DNA of 64,000 nucleotides, taken from Xiphydria camelus (lineage: Eukaryota; Arthropoda; Insecta; Hymenoptera; Xiphydriidae). The position numbers were made by a program, and so were the translations under genes. Positions 44,692-55,412 of the stretch are shown here, one piece after another. The stretch's first letter is position 1. The number at the start of each line of letters is the position of its first letter. The notes under the pieces are model-generated. The model ran no database searches, had not been told where the DNA came from, and was given only the letters and a program-made list of their open reading frames with translations. The stretch lies in assembly GCA_963678675.1 (NCBI GenBank), contig OY783193.1, positions 35,750,430 through 35,814,429 on the forward strand, read 5' to 3'.

Positions 44692-46124
44692 AAATACGCC
44701 GAGTTCTTTTATTTGTGGGTTTTATCCATAGATATTATAGAACAAATTCTTCATTCCTTTGTATAACCTCATTTTACCCTACCCAGCTGGCAAAACGAGG
44801 TATTATGCAAATTTCTAATTTACATCTGTTTTTACTACATGTATGCTTTTTTAGTAATGTTTCGTACTAGTATTATAAAACTAAGTGTGTATGACTATTA
44901 TGTATTATCATTTTGGGAGAAATGGAGAAAAGCAATTCCTCAATTTCTTCATTTATGGCCTACTAAACCTTAAGTACCCCGTTTTGCCCGTCCTTCTCCT
45001 ACACGGGAAATATTGAACTAGTGCTGGACGTTTTAACGACCTCTGAACGTCTACATCAAACACGGTAATTGCGGGTCATCAGTGCATTTGACATCAACCC
45101 CGACTTTCCCGCGACTCTTCTCAAAAGAGTCGCTTGCTCGCAAGGGCGGCCGAATGCGATAATCGGCACGGAATTACTTTTGATCTCGCGTCACGTAATG
45201 CGTCAGCCGAAGGTCTTTGAAGATTTAATTTCACGGAAAATACGCGAGATACTTTGCGGCGTAGCGGATTAATTAAATTTACTTATCCTCCGTTCGCCCG
45301 AAACGTTTTTGTCGGCGGTGATTTGACTCATTTATTTCCAGCCCAACGCCTCGTTATCTCGTAGCAACGCGCGTTACCGGGCAACGCGGATAATGGTAAC
45401 GCAAGAGAGGCACGTTCAGCGTTCACGCGTGACTCTCCGAACGCTTAGTTAATCGGAGGCTAATCTTAGCCTTCATATACCGATTCCCACGTGGAGCGGA
45501 GCATTTAAATGAATATATCATTTGACGGAAGGGCGTGGGGGAGGTGGAGAAGGGATTTCGGTTAGTTGAGCGGATTCCAGTTAGTCCGAATCCGGTACGA
45601 CGTTATTCAAACATCGGGAAGTGAGGAGACGGTTGGTAATATGTTTCCATTGCGGTTGGAATTGTCGAATCAACGTTGATACGTTCTCGTTCGTCTTTTA
45701 CGATTCGATGGGGAGGGGCAGATGGACGCGGGAGAAAATTCCGAGAACGCTTTGCGCGATAAGGTTCGCTACTTCGTTCGCAAATCAGATTTCCACGGAA
45801 TTGCTTATAAGGTATAGGTATACATGGACGTGCTCTTTTATACACGCGTAACCCGAAGCGACGGCCACTTCGAATAACGAAATTATAACCAACGAATTTG
45901 TTCGATCGTTGCGCGGCTATTGGAAAAATGTCATTCACTTTAAATTCGAACATCCCATTACTCGTCAACTTATTATTCATTATAGTATGAAACTATTTTA
46001 AGATCGAAATTCTAGTATCTGAGCGATTTTGACTGGTAATTCAAAGCTAATGAGACATTTGAACGACAGAATTAATTAAGTCATCCTCCGGCGATTGGCG
46101 AACTGTCGTCCACTCTAACTACGA
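44692..46124. other. Non-coding stretch
   Basis: No gene is supported. GTACCCCGTTTTGCCC at about 44976 matches, in inverse, the AAAACGGGGTA motif at 10291 and CCCCCGTTTTACC at 50025. Frames at 45069-45272 (+) and 45603-45980 (-) have no recognised domain. Confidence 0.4.
45373..45385. promoter_or_regulatory. X-box-like motif (RFX-type)
   Basis: GTTACCGGGCAAC fits the RYYNYY-N(1-3)-RRNRAC pattern bound by RFX factors at ciliary gene promoters. It sits in a CpG-bearing context but no gene is nearby in the window. A chance match is plausible. Confidence 0.2.
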
Positions 46125-46240
46125 TTATTTCATCGTTCGTGAACTTTTGATCCATATTTTGGTATACCAATTTCTTGTAGATCGAGAATTGATATTCAAA
46201 AAAGTCTCTCACCAATTTCGATCAAAACTTTATCACATAT
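46125..46240. repeat. Family K-like diverged fragment
   Basis: GTGAACTTTTGATCCATATT, TTTCTTGTAGATCGAGAATT and CACCAATTTCGATCAAAACT resemble the K-like element at 57500-57640. Old copy with indistinct ends. Confidence 0.45.
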
Positions 46241-46245
46241 TCAGA

Positions 46246-46447
46246 GAAGGAAAAATTGTTGTGACAATTATTTCGGGGATAACTATTAGTGTTTAGTAAT
46301 CAGCATTAATGGTATTTTTATGATTGCAGTAACAATGTTTTATTCCGCTAAATAAAATTGTGACAACTCTAAAAACTACTACCGATTAGCAAATTCGAAA
46401 GGTTATCACCAAAACAGTTGTCACGACAACGTTCAATTTTCTTAGAC
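46246..46447. repeat. MITE-like element, family R, copy 2
   Basis: Left AAAATTGTTGTGACAATTAT then TTCGGGGATAACTATTAG. The right end reversed reads AACGTTGTCGTGACAACTGT then TTTGGTGATAACC. Interior AT-rich with AGTAACAATGTTTTATTCC. Same family as 11490-11669. Confidence 0.7.
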
Positions 46448-47427
46448 AAATTAATGAGAATAATCGAAGTTGATATCTATATCGAGAAGTCCTACATTTT
46501 CTCAAAAATCTATAGCTCTCGAACGAATACAAACGATCAGTAAAGTATGACTGCCTCGGTCTCTCCTTTTTTGGTTCTCAGCGCGAAAACCTATCAATTC
46601 TCTCTGATAACGATCGTCGATTCCTATAAATTCATCCCCGACGACCAATAATTTACCGACAACGAGCAACAATTCATTAATCCGGCGCGTGAATGAATTT
46701 TCCGCCGTCTTTTACTTCCAAAATCCGGCGTGAAGTTCGTTCCCCCGAAAACGAATGTTCGTTCCGTGCGAACGAACTTCCGCTCCCGTCTCGCGGTGAT
46801 ATAAATTTTCCAGCAGACACTCAGAGTCGAATTTTCTGACATGAACGTTTTATCGGGAAGGTTGTCCCAATTAGAAGAAACCAATTTAACGGCAATTTTT
46901 GGAGCTGTTTGAAAATCCTGCCAATTTTTTTTTTCCAATCAGTCGACGCGAAATTTCTCTCCAAAAAGAATTCGCACTTTAGGTACAATAGCTCGCCGCT
47001 CGACGATATACGCGTAGGTAATTAAAAATCAATTGTAGAAGAACGTGTACGCCGTGGGCACTTCAAAATCCGTTTCACCGCGCTGCGTGTTCGTCTCGCT
47101 TTCCGCGCGTAAAACCGCTTTCGGCCGTACATAACAACCGAGTATATTCCGGCGCCGAACCGTGCACCTGTCGATGCGTTGCAATTCGGAAAAGTACTCG
47201 AGTAGGTACATCGCTCGTTTCGTTCCGCCCAACACCGATTTTCGCTACCCGGTAATCCTCGCCCACATACATATGCATTTGTATCGGCGTGAGTTGCACT
47301 AGACTCATTGTCAGAGAAAAATCTGGTTAAAAGAAGGAAAATTTGACTAGAAATCCTGGTCAATTTTGGCGCCAACTATAATGCCATAGTTATTCTAAGC
47401 AATCGGAGATTATGGTTATAGTAATAA
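46448..47427. other. Non-coding stretch with family A remnant
   Basis: At about 47308-47370, CAGAGAAAAATCTGGTTAAA to AAATCCTGGTCAATTTTGG looks like the first 60 bp of a family A element. Overlapping minus-strand frames at 47022-47375 are in different frames and unrecognised. No gene. Confidence 0.4.
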
Positions 47428-47768
47428 CACCGAGAAAGCACTTTATTTGTAGTTAATAAATGTTTATTTCAATATGGTCAAGTAAACATTTTATTGGGCC
47501 AAGTAAGTATTCGTTGATTATTACAATATTTTTAGTACGTACAATTAAATCCTTTGAGGCAACACTAATTGAATGAGAAATAAGCATTTTATTAGACTAT
47601 AATAAATATTCGTTAACTATTACATTATTTATTCGGTACAATTAAATCCTTTGAGGCAACTATTTGAATGAAATAAGCATTTTTTTTCTCGTCCTAACGA
47701 AATATTAATTTGACCGTGTTTGACATTACACGTATTAACTATTATACTAATCAACTATTTTCTCGGTG
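47428..47768. repeat. Family C copy 7 with internal tandem duplication
   Basis: CACCGAGAAAGCACTTTATT to AATCAACTATTTTCTCGGTG. The middle section is duplicated: CAATTAAATCCTTTGAGGCA occurs at 47541 and again at 47639, each preceded by a TTATTCGGTA- or TTTTAGTACGTA-type block and followed by a GAATGA(G/A)AAATAAGCA block. That makes this copy about 100 bp longer than usual. It ends at a TA (47769-47770) directly followed by a family G element. Confidence 0.85.
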
Positions 47769-47770
47769 TA

Positions 47771-47993
47771 CACTGAACGAAAATTTGCTTAATTCAACCA
47801 TCGATAGAGTTAAACACGGCGAACCTCACGGTGCAATTGTTTCAATGCCATAAAAGTGTAAGGAAAAAATAGATAGTTGAAGCAACCGAATTGAAGTTGA
47901 AACAAGTGAATATCTACTCAAAGCAGTTACACCGTGAGCTTCGTCGCAGTCAACCTCACCGATGGTTGAATGAAGCACATTTTTTTTTCACCG
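47771..47993. repeat. MITE-like element, family G, copy 2 (TA-flanked)
   Basis: CACTGAACGAAAATTTGCTT then AATTCAACCATCGATAGAG on the left. On the right CAACCTCACCGATGGTTGAA then TGAAGCACATTTTTTTTTC. TA stands on both sides (47769-47770 and 47994-47995). The left TA is shared with the end of family C copy 7. Confidence 0.88.
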
Positions 47994-47995
47994 TA

Positions 47996-49798
47996 TCCTT
48001 TTTTCTCTCAGTATCTATACTCGCCTCGCGATCGATCGCAAAAAATTTATCGCCCCGTGCTTGGCTGACGGAACAAAACGTCCCGATTAAGGTTTCTCGA
48101 GCGTTATACTAAAAATAGTGAGAAATGCTTGAAAATGATTGCATTCGGTAGATTGAAGTAAAAAAAAATTCATTAAAATTTTCAAGTCTTTTAAGAAGCT
48201 CGTTGCAAAGATTTTTGAGCAACAAAAGAGCATTTGTTCTTATGGGTTATAACCAACAAACCGCGATATTTCTGAGAAAAATAGTGAAAACATTCTGAAA
48301 TTTGTTGAACAGCAAGTTTAATGAACTAAAATCATCTATACCAATTTTCACGTTCATTAAGAAGCCCGTTATTTTTTCATTAATTGCTCTTTATAAATTT
48401 AACTTCTAATAAGTCAATGTGGCAATGTTGCACGACGTAGAGATGCATGACCAGATGTTTTGGACTCCACTTTTGAACTCACAGATACACCCATACTACT
48501 GTACGTCAAACGTTGTCGCCACATCGCACGAAGAACATGCTTCAGAGTGTTACTGTACTTCAGTGGACTAACTTTTAGCAGGGAAAAAGCCCCTGTACCG
48601 CTCGAGAGAAACCTTAAGTTAATCGCACGGCTGCAGGCCCGTGAGACCAAATGGTAGCGCGCGTGCTCGACGCCGCGTTATTGCCATCTTAATAATACCC
48701 GAGAAACGTCCACCCTCCCCCGCTACACTCGCCAGAAAAGTGTCGAGATCGCGCGAAGGGTGCAGGGGTGCCGAAAATTATAGTCTAAAAATCGAGACCC
48801 TTCACACCCGCGGTACGCGTGTAGCTCCACACGGAAACGTTTTCCAGCGCGTGTACACACTTTGTTGCGTATATAAGAAGAGAAGGGCCCTGGGAATATC
48901 TACCCTATAGCCGACCTTATCACCAAGCACGCTTACGCAATTCCCTTTGTGCCTGTCCTTATCCCAAATTGCGAACTAACCCTCGTCATTATTATCCGAC
49001 GCCGCCGCCGCTGGCCCGGCGTCGAATTACGAAATTATTTCGCCGAGCGAACCGCCGCCTTTTCTCCACGTGACCACGGCGCTTTCGTTGTCGTGACCGG
49101 ACCCGGACGAGGCATTAAGGCCTGAGCGTGTGTTATCGCGATTTCTTTCTACCGCGCCGTGCCGCCACTGAGAGAACGAGAGAGGACTTTCTGTATTGTG
49201 CGCAGCCGGATGCGATACTACACCACCTCTTATCCCGTGTTATCCCTTTCCGTTCTCGGCGCGCGGGAGAAGAAAAGGTGTCGAGAGAATTGTTTTTGGC
49301 TTCCGAACAGAATCTGCCCCGTTCGGCCGGACAAAGAGTGGCTCCCGCGGGTTTCCTGCCTGCGCGAGTTCTTTTAATTCTATTCGCGTGGAGTAGCGGG
49401 GATTCCTAACGCAGCAGGGTGTGTATGAATGAATTCCGAGGAGGGAATCGACACAGGGACCGTGAGTGGGTGGCACGGTTAGGTATGTGTCTCGTGGGGA
49501 TGCGTGAGAGTGACACGTAGGGTGGGCGGTGTCCTTGGAATAGCACGGAGATGTATGCGGAGGGAGAGGGAGAACTGGCAGATGCATCACTGCGAAATAA
49601 TAGATTTTAGTCGCAGGGGTAGGTACTTTGTTGCAGATATATAGGGGTAGGGTATAAATATAGATTACTTTTAAGAGTAATATCTATATTTATAGGATCC
49701 TATTGTCACAATTGATTCAGTGTTTTACTAATAAAATTAATGGAATACTTGAATATCGAGTGTTCTAATAACAATTGTAGTCAATGTTCAGTTGGCCC
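47996..49798. other. Non-coding stretch, CpG-rich at about 48640-49400
   Basis: AT-rich to 48420, then CpG-rich. Frames on both strands of 65-116 codons lack recognisable domains. At 49653-49694 TATAAATATAGATTACT and its mirror form a 42-bp hairpin. Confidence 0.4.
48870..48877 (+). promoter_or_regulatory. TATA box-like motif in CpG-rich DNA
   Basis: TATATAAG, a strong TATA-box word, within CpG-rich DNA and followed by GAAGAGAAGGGCCC. No initiator can be demonstrated. Low confidence. Confidence 0.2.
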
Positions 49799-49913
49799 TT
49801 CTGCAGAATAAAATTTGCTGGATTCAAGTAAATGTATTTCACACTCAATATATATATATATAGAGTGCTATGAGTATATTTATTTGAATTTTGCTAGATT
49901 TTTCCCAGCGTAA
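49799..49913. repeat. Short family I element, palindromic
   Basis: AAAATTTGCTGGATTCAAGT on the left and ATTTGAATTTTGCTAGATTTT on the right are inverse. The centre is CACTCAATATATATATATAT then AGAGTG. At about 115 bp it is shorter than other family I copies. Confidence 0.7.
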
Positions 49914-50869
49914 TGGCGAGAAAGAGTGCAGGGGTAGATCAGGGTAGGTACCTACTACTCATGCAATTTATTCTCGCGATTACTGTGATTTGCAGCGGAA
50001 GGCAGGAGAGCCAATTTGAGTACCCCCGTTTTACCTTACTCTCTGTAATTAGACTATCGATAAGGATAATGTAGATCGCATATACCTATATCTATTACTG
50101 TACCTATATCTTATGTAGTCACTCACTACTCTCAGTACATTTTAGCCCGAGTTTCCGTTTGTAAGTAACGATATTAAAAATGGTAAGAGTCTCATTATAG
50201 AACTCTAATTAAAGATTTGTTATCAGAGTGCATAAATACGTAGGAATTAAATATCATCATCGATTTCACAATACGAAGGTTAATGATATATAGTGATAAA
50301 TAGTGGAAACATCTTGCGCATCCTTGCGCTATAATATAATTTATATTCACAAATGATATTCATATTCGATAACGTGGTCTTTAATGTCATTTCAATGCAA
50401 TTAGTGTATGATATGAGGCGAGCTGTGAAAATATGCATATGTATTTCATACATTCGTGCCATCGTTAGTAAATATAATTCATCAGTTATCTGGATTACGT
50501 GTTGTAACTTTAAAATGTTTATCAATTATGAGAACGAGCGATATACTGACACTTGTTAGGCTTAATCTCTGTCTCGTTTTCACTCTCTTCCTCTCTCTCA
50601 CACATTGACACGTGCAACACATATCGCAGAGATATCCAAACGCGCGTGCAATATCGAGTGCATTGAAGTTGCATTAAGGATGCTCAATATAACTCGTGAT
50701 TCGACCCTCCATTTAAGGCTAACTTCCAATCTTAATCTTAGCAATTTGTTTGTATACGTACATCAGGGTCAAATTGATCCGTACAAAATATTGCAACAAT
50801 TATCGTGGATATGTAAAGTATTCATGAATTATCAAAAGCAAGTGTTAATTCCTTGATTTTTAAAAATAA
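49914..50869. other. AT-rich non-coding stretch
   Basis: Nothing recognised besides GTACCCCCGTTTTACC at about 50021, an end-like motif also found near 10290 and 44976. Frames of 68-83 codons are unremarkable. Confidence 0.4.
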
Positions 50870-51192
50870 TCTCAATGTGCCTATTTTAAAAAAAAGTAAT
50901 AATTTCGGAAATTCTAGCTTCATCCCTGCAACAAAAGGAAAGTTTGGTAAATTTAAACGAGTCAGGCTTAAATAAAAGACAATATAGATGTAAGGTAAAA
51001 ACAAAAAAAAAGGAAACAATTGAAGAAACAATTTAAATTTCTACTTCAATTGTTTCTTTTTTTGTTGTTTTTACCTTAGATCTATATTTTATTTAAATCC
51101 GATTCGTTCAAATTTGCTAGACTTTTATTTCGATGCAGGGATGAAGCTAGAATTTCCGAAATTATTACTTTTTTTAAATAGACACATTGAGA
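50870..51192. repeat. 323-bp imperfect palindrome (foldback element)
   Basis: The left arm starts TCTCAATGTGCCTATTTTAA, then AGTAATAATTTCGGAAATTC and TAGCTTCATCCCTGCA. The right arm is the inverse: TGCAGGGATGAAGCTAGAAT, AATTTCCGAAATTATTACTT, and AAATAGACACATTGAGA. Arms are about 160 bp and meet around 51034 near ACAATTGAAGAAACAATTTA. The outer 60 bp are almost perfectly conserved while inner parts carry indels. A piece of the same arm recurs at 51379-51438. Confidence 0.9.
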
Positions 51193-52576
51193 ATATACTC
51201 AGTAGGTAGGACACTGAGTTCATTTTTATCGCTGAATAATTGATGAGGAGAAGTATGCAGTAAGGATCAGACACTGTTGACAAGAGAGAAAAGGTCTAAC
51301 CAGTAATAAAATTAGGGTTAAGTATGACGAACTTTATAATTCGTTTATCCCAAATAAATGATCATTTGTTTAAATTCCTAAATTTCTACTTCAATTATTT
51401 CTTTCTTTTTTGGTTTTACCTTAGATCTATATTCGATATATAATTGTTATCGCTATAGATACATACTCAAAATCAATTATTAAGAACATTCTTGTTGCAC
51501 CCCCATCTGACGCTCCCTACAGTTATATATTCGGACCCCCCCATCGCCAATGAGAGAAGATCCCCTATTCGATTTATACGTACATATATATATACGTAAC
51601 TTCTACCTCGTTCAGAAAGAGGGAACGTTAATCTTTCGGGAATAATTAATTCGAACCGTGAGCCAAGGGTGGCGAGCGTGCCACGCGGTAGGGGCTTGCA
51701 ATCGTTCCCCCTTATAGGCCTAAATTTTTACCCTTGTATCTTCCCGCGGGACAACGTAGGTCGTATTGCTCCGGAAAGGCCTCGAATGGGTCCACCGTCA
51801 TTCGGAATTTCTCGCTCCGTCGATCGTGTCGGATTCGGGAGAGTTGGGATACAACATCGGTTAAAAATACATGCGTGGGCGTCCCCATCCGTCGGGCGTC
51901 GCGAAAAAGGGAGGCAAGAGCGTGGAATAATTGATCTTGCCGACGAAATTTGCACATTTTGTCGTCGTATTTAGCCGTTCAATCGGCTGTGCGCCGCCTA
52001 CTGACACGCGGGCAGATTCGCGCGAGAGATTTGGACAGCGCGCGGTATAATCGACCGTATCACGCGAACTTAATATTTTCAGACACCGGGAAGGGCGATC
52101 ATTACGCGATAGGACGTTTAATTCTGTTTTTATTACGGCAAGGAGGTAATCGAGGCATATTCAGTAATCATGCTTTGGACTTTTAATGGCTCAAACTTAG
52201 TTTATGATACGATCACGATGCTCGCTTACTTCACGTACTTAGATTCTTTCAATGTAGTCAGAACTCGCGTGCCTCCTACTAATTAATTATTAATTATACG
52301 AATTCTGACTGGGTCGTTTTTCAACATGTACGCGATTATTTTGTAATTATATGCTTTGAACTTTGAGTGGCCGGTCAATGTATTTGTTTATCATCCAGAT
52401 ATTGGAGGTACATCGTTCCACAAGGGTTTTACGAAGTTTCGCAAAATGTATATACGTATATTTTTAGTGTCTAGTTTGTATTTGTCACATGCGGAGAAAT
52501 TTGGAATGTGGTTTTCGATTATCTATCAGAGAGTATGGCCTATTTATAATAGTATCACATTTCTCACAGAAATTGA
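51193..52576. other. Non-coding stretch
   Basis: No gene is recognised. The interval 51640-52050 is moderately CpG-rich with overlapping frames on both strands (51669-51974 plus, 51712-51957 minus). It contains the solo arm at 51379-51438. Confidence 0.4.
51379..51438. repeat. Solo arm fragment of the 50.9-51.2 kb foldback
   Basis: AAATTTCTACTTCAATTATT, then TTTCTTTCTTTTTTGGTTTT and ACCTTAGATCTATATTCGAT, matches the inner right arm at about 51034-51092. It indicates that the foldback or its parent existed in more than one copy here. Confidence 0.8.
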
Positions 52577-52800
52577 GAGAGATAAGGGTAAAGTATATCT
52601 TGCCAACCATCGATATCATGCGTCATACGACAAATCTTACACTCATTATAAAGTACTTACTTATCTATTGTCAATATTGCAAAGTGAGACAGGAAAGTGA
52701 GACAGATAAAGTATATCTTTGCCAACCATCGATGTCATGCGTCATACGACAAATCTCACACTCATTATAAAGTACTCATCTACTGTCAATATCGCAAAGC
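52577..52800. repeat. Tandem duplication, 118-bp period, two units
   Basis: Unit 1 from 52590 and unit 2 from 52708 share AAAGTATATCT(T)TGCCAACC, ATCGATATCATGCGTCATAC or its G variant, ACGACAAATCTTACACTCAT and ATTATAAAGTACT. They then share TGTCAATATTGCAAAG. By eye they are over 90% identical, so this is recent. Overlapping frames here are by-products of the repeat. Confidence 0.9.
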
Positions 52801-53685
52801 GCGCGTCCTCTTCGATATCCGTCGAACCCTCGGTTCTACAGACGTCCAATTACGCGAAGTACGCGAGATACACAGCAGTCAATCGAGTACATAATTCAGA
52901 CACGAGGCATTAGGGGACACCGCAGACGTACGTCCCATATCGATATACGTCCATATATATATCCAATTGCTATTTCGATATTCCGTTTATGTCGATTCAC
53001 GTGTAGTCGACGCGCTCAAAGGGATTACGACGGCCTGTAATTCGGAATCTTCCGCTCGAACAATCGCAGGGCCAAATCGATGACTAATTGGAAATTAATT
53101 CGGTTCGACATGTGTGCTCGTCCGGGCAAAATTGGCCGCGCGAGGGCGTCTTTCGCGTCGCGTAAATTGCGTTCGCCCTTATCACGAAAGCGCACCCTGA
53201 GCGGTGTAAAGGGTGGCGGAGAATAGGTTATATTCAGAGCGAACGCGAGAGAGCGAAATCTTGAAAGAGCGAAATTCTGGGACGGCGGCGACGATTTTTT
53301 TTTCAGGGACGCGTCTGTCTTCCAAGAATCCCATCTCGCCGCTGTCTCGTTTTTTGCTCCCTCGAGTCACCGCGCCATTTCTTCTTTATTCTTAACGTTG
53401 CGCGGCTAATGGGAAGGCGACATAGTGCGTTAGAGAGATTTCGATTCGTGTATCCATGGCTTGTAAGGAGCACGCGGAGAAAAGCTGATGGGAATTGCAC
53501 CTACGGTTTTTCGCATAGCAATTTCTTAGATTTTGTGAAATGTACCTAATGTCTGTATATCGTTGGAGGCTTCAAAAACACTTTATTTTTGTTTCGTATA
53601 CTTAGGTACATAGGAATGATTACTACTCACATGGCATGACAACTCCAGAGAAAATGATTAATCAGTTGTATTTAATAAGATCAGC
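52801..53685. other. Non-coding stretch
   Basis: Moderately GC-rich with overlapping opposite-strand frames at 53182-53370 and 53213-53395. No gene is recognised. Confidence 0.4.
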
Positions 53686-53790
53686 TGTAAGAAAAATTTG
53701 TATCAATTTTAACGTACATAATTGATTACAAGGCTTTTATCCAGTATGTAATTGTGAAAGCTAATATACTTTCTTACGGAATTTCCATGA
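53686..53790. repeat. Family E, left-half fragment
   Basis: CTGTAAGAAAAATTTGTATC, CAAGGCTTTTATCCAGTATG and TAATTGTGAAAGCTAATATAC match the left half of family E. The right arm is missing, replaced by family C sequence from about 53826. Confidence 0.7.
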
Positions 53791-53825
53791 TTCAATAATT
53801 AACTCACGGTGACTCAATAATTCAT

Positions 53826-53961
53826 GGTTGCCTCAAAAGATGAAATTGCGCCAAATAAATATCGCAATAGTTAACAAATATTTACTTGATTCAGTGAAAC
53901 GTTTATTTCGCCATATTCGAACAAACATTTATTAACTAGAAATAAATTGCTTTCTCAGTGC
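53826..53961. repeat. Family C copy 8, right half only
   Basis: TTGCGCCAAATAAATATCGC, TTATTTCGCCATATTCGAAC and AATAAATTGCTTTCTCAGTG. The left half is absent, so either a deletion removed the C-left and E-right halves together, or recombination joined them. Confidence 0.75.
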
Positions 53962-54484
53962 GCTAGAATCATTCAAACGATTTCTCATCTTCGTTTGGTT
54001 TCGATAATCGTTTCGCCAAAGTTCGCCGTGCACCGTATATTCCAGAGATAAGGCCGCGAATAAATAAAACAGTCCGCTCGGTTGCTTATGGTAAAGCGTG
54101 TATACCTGCGGAAGAATACATCCACCGTTTCCTTGCTGCATTAAATAATGGAAAGGAGCTCTAGGGCGAACCCGATAATCCTACAGGGATTTTCCCGACT
54201 CGCACACCTGACGCCGCAAAAATACCGCATCTCTAGTACTCTGGGGATTTTTTGTCGTTCGGCACCGCAGCGCGAATGCATTTTCCATGAGGTGAATTTT
54301 GCGATCTGATGGTCTTAATCAGAGCGTTTAACTCACGCTTAAACTTAAATCGGCAGATATCAAGCGATGGCAAATACCTATATATTTTTTTAGAATCTCT
54401 CAATCTATATAGTCCTTTTTTTAGTGAAACTTACGGAGCAAGAAGTGAATCTTTTACCGTGATTTAGTGCATTTTCTCATTACT
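53962..54484. other. Non-coding stretch
   Basis: Nothing recognised. Confidence 0.35.
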
Positions 54485-54730
54485 ACACTGAGAGAAAAGT
54501 TCTAGTTGAATACGAACCTATAAATAGAAACATTTATTCCAGATAAATAGGACTTTATTTGCATCGAACAGAAGTCTATTTGAATTAAAGAAACGTTTCG
54601 CATATCTTTTTAATCGAGCACGAACCTAATAGAACATTTATCAAATTCAAATAGACTTTTGTAATTCCTATTCATTTCAAATAAATTTTTCTATTAGGCT
54701 TGCATTCAGCTAGATCTTTCTCCTGGGTGT
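54485..54730. repeat. MITE-like element, family I, long copy
   Basis: ACACTGAGAGAAAAGTTCTA then GTTGAATACGAACCTA on the left. The right end reversed reads ACACCCAGGAGAAAGATCTA then GCTGAATGCAAGCCTA. Inner arms such as CAGAAGTCTATTTGAATTA and its mirror CAAATTCAAATAGACTTTTG make a near-complete palindrome of about 246 bp. Confidence 0.85.
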
Positions 54731-55165
54731 GTAAAGGAATTCTAAAATGTTGACCATCAATTTCACTAAAATCATTACGTCGAGCTTTTTCGTATATCAC
54801 CGGAGACGATAAAAATTTATGTACTTAGTTTGTGGGCTTTTTCGTGTGCATACCTACTCGATGCGATTTCATATTGATAAGATGTTTACGATTCCACCGT
54901 CTGCGCATCATCCGGGGGAAACCGTTTTGGTTTAAAGGATCACCGCCGAGACCATTTGGAATGCGCAGCTTTGCATTAAATAATAAGAGCGCGCACCGAG
55001 AGTAAATCCAACAATCCCGCGCGCCAGGATTTCCGCGATTTCCAGTCGCTATTCCACGAATGCATCGGGTCCATTGAAGTGCGTATGTACCTATAGGTGC
55101 AGCGCTGAGATACGAAAACTAGTCGACTTCGCGGAGCCGCGAATAGATCGGCTCTTTCGACTCGA
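54731..55165. other. Non-coding stretch
   Basis: Nothing recognised; a 92-codon minus-strand frame (54976-55254) runs into the next repeat. Confidence 0.35.
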
Positions 55166-55412
55166 GTCAGGCGGAAAAGTTCTATATAGTTTGAATATAA
55201 TCCATATATGGATTTGGTCCAATATTTATTACATATGACTTCTAAATAAACCATATATGTGGACTATATATGGATTATTTAAATCTTAAATTTATGTATA
55301 ATACATATATAATCTGTATATGATTTATATATAAATCACATATGTAATTCATGTAGGACCAAATCTATATACCTATGGACTATACAGTAATAGAGAACTT
55401 TTTTACCTGGGT
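55166..55412. repeat. MITE-like element, family F, copy 3
   Basis: GTCAGGCGGAAAAGTTCTAT and AGAACTTTTTTACCTGGGTC are inverted. Inside, AATCCATATATGGATTTGGT, ACCATATATGTGGAC, ATATATGGATTATTT and similar words alternate in both orientations, with TTGGTCC near the left mirrored by GGACCAAAT on the right. The best-preserved copy. Confidence 0.88.

Noticed and set aside
49653..49694. 42-bp hairpin TATAAATATAGATTAC...
   Set aside because: Too short and too AT-rich to distinguish from chance symmetry.
10291..50036. AAAACGGGGTA-type motif at about 10291, 44977 and 50021 as a transposon family
   Set aside because: Only single ends are seen at each site and I could not find matching opposite ends, so the family is not supported.
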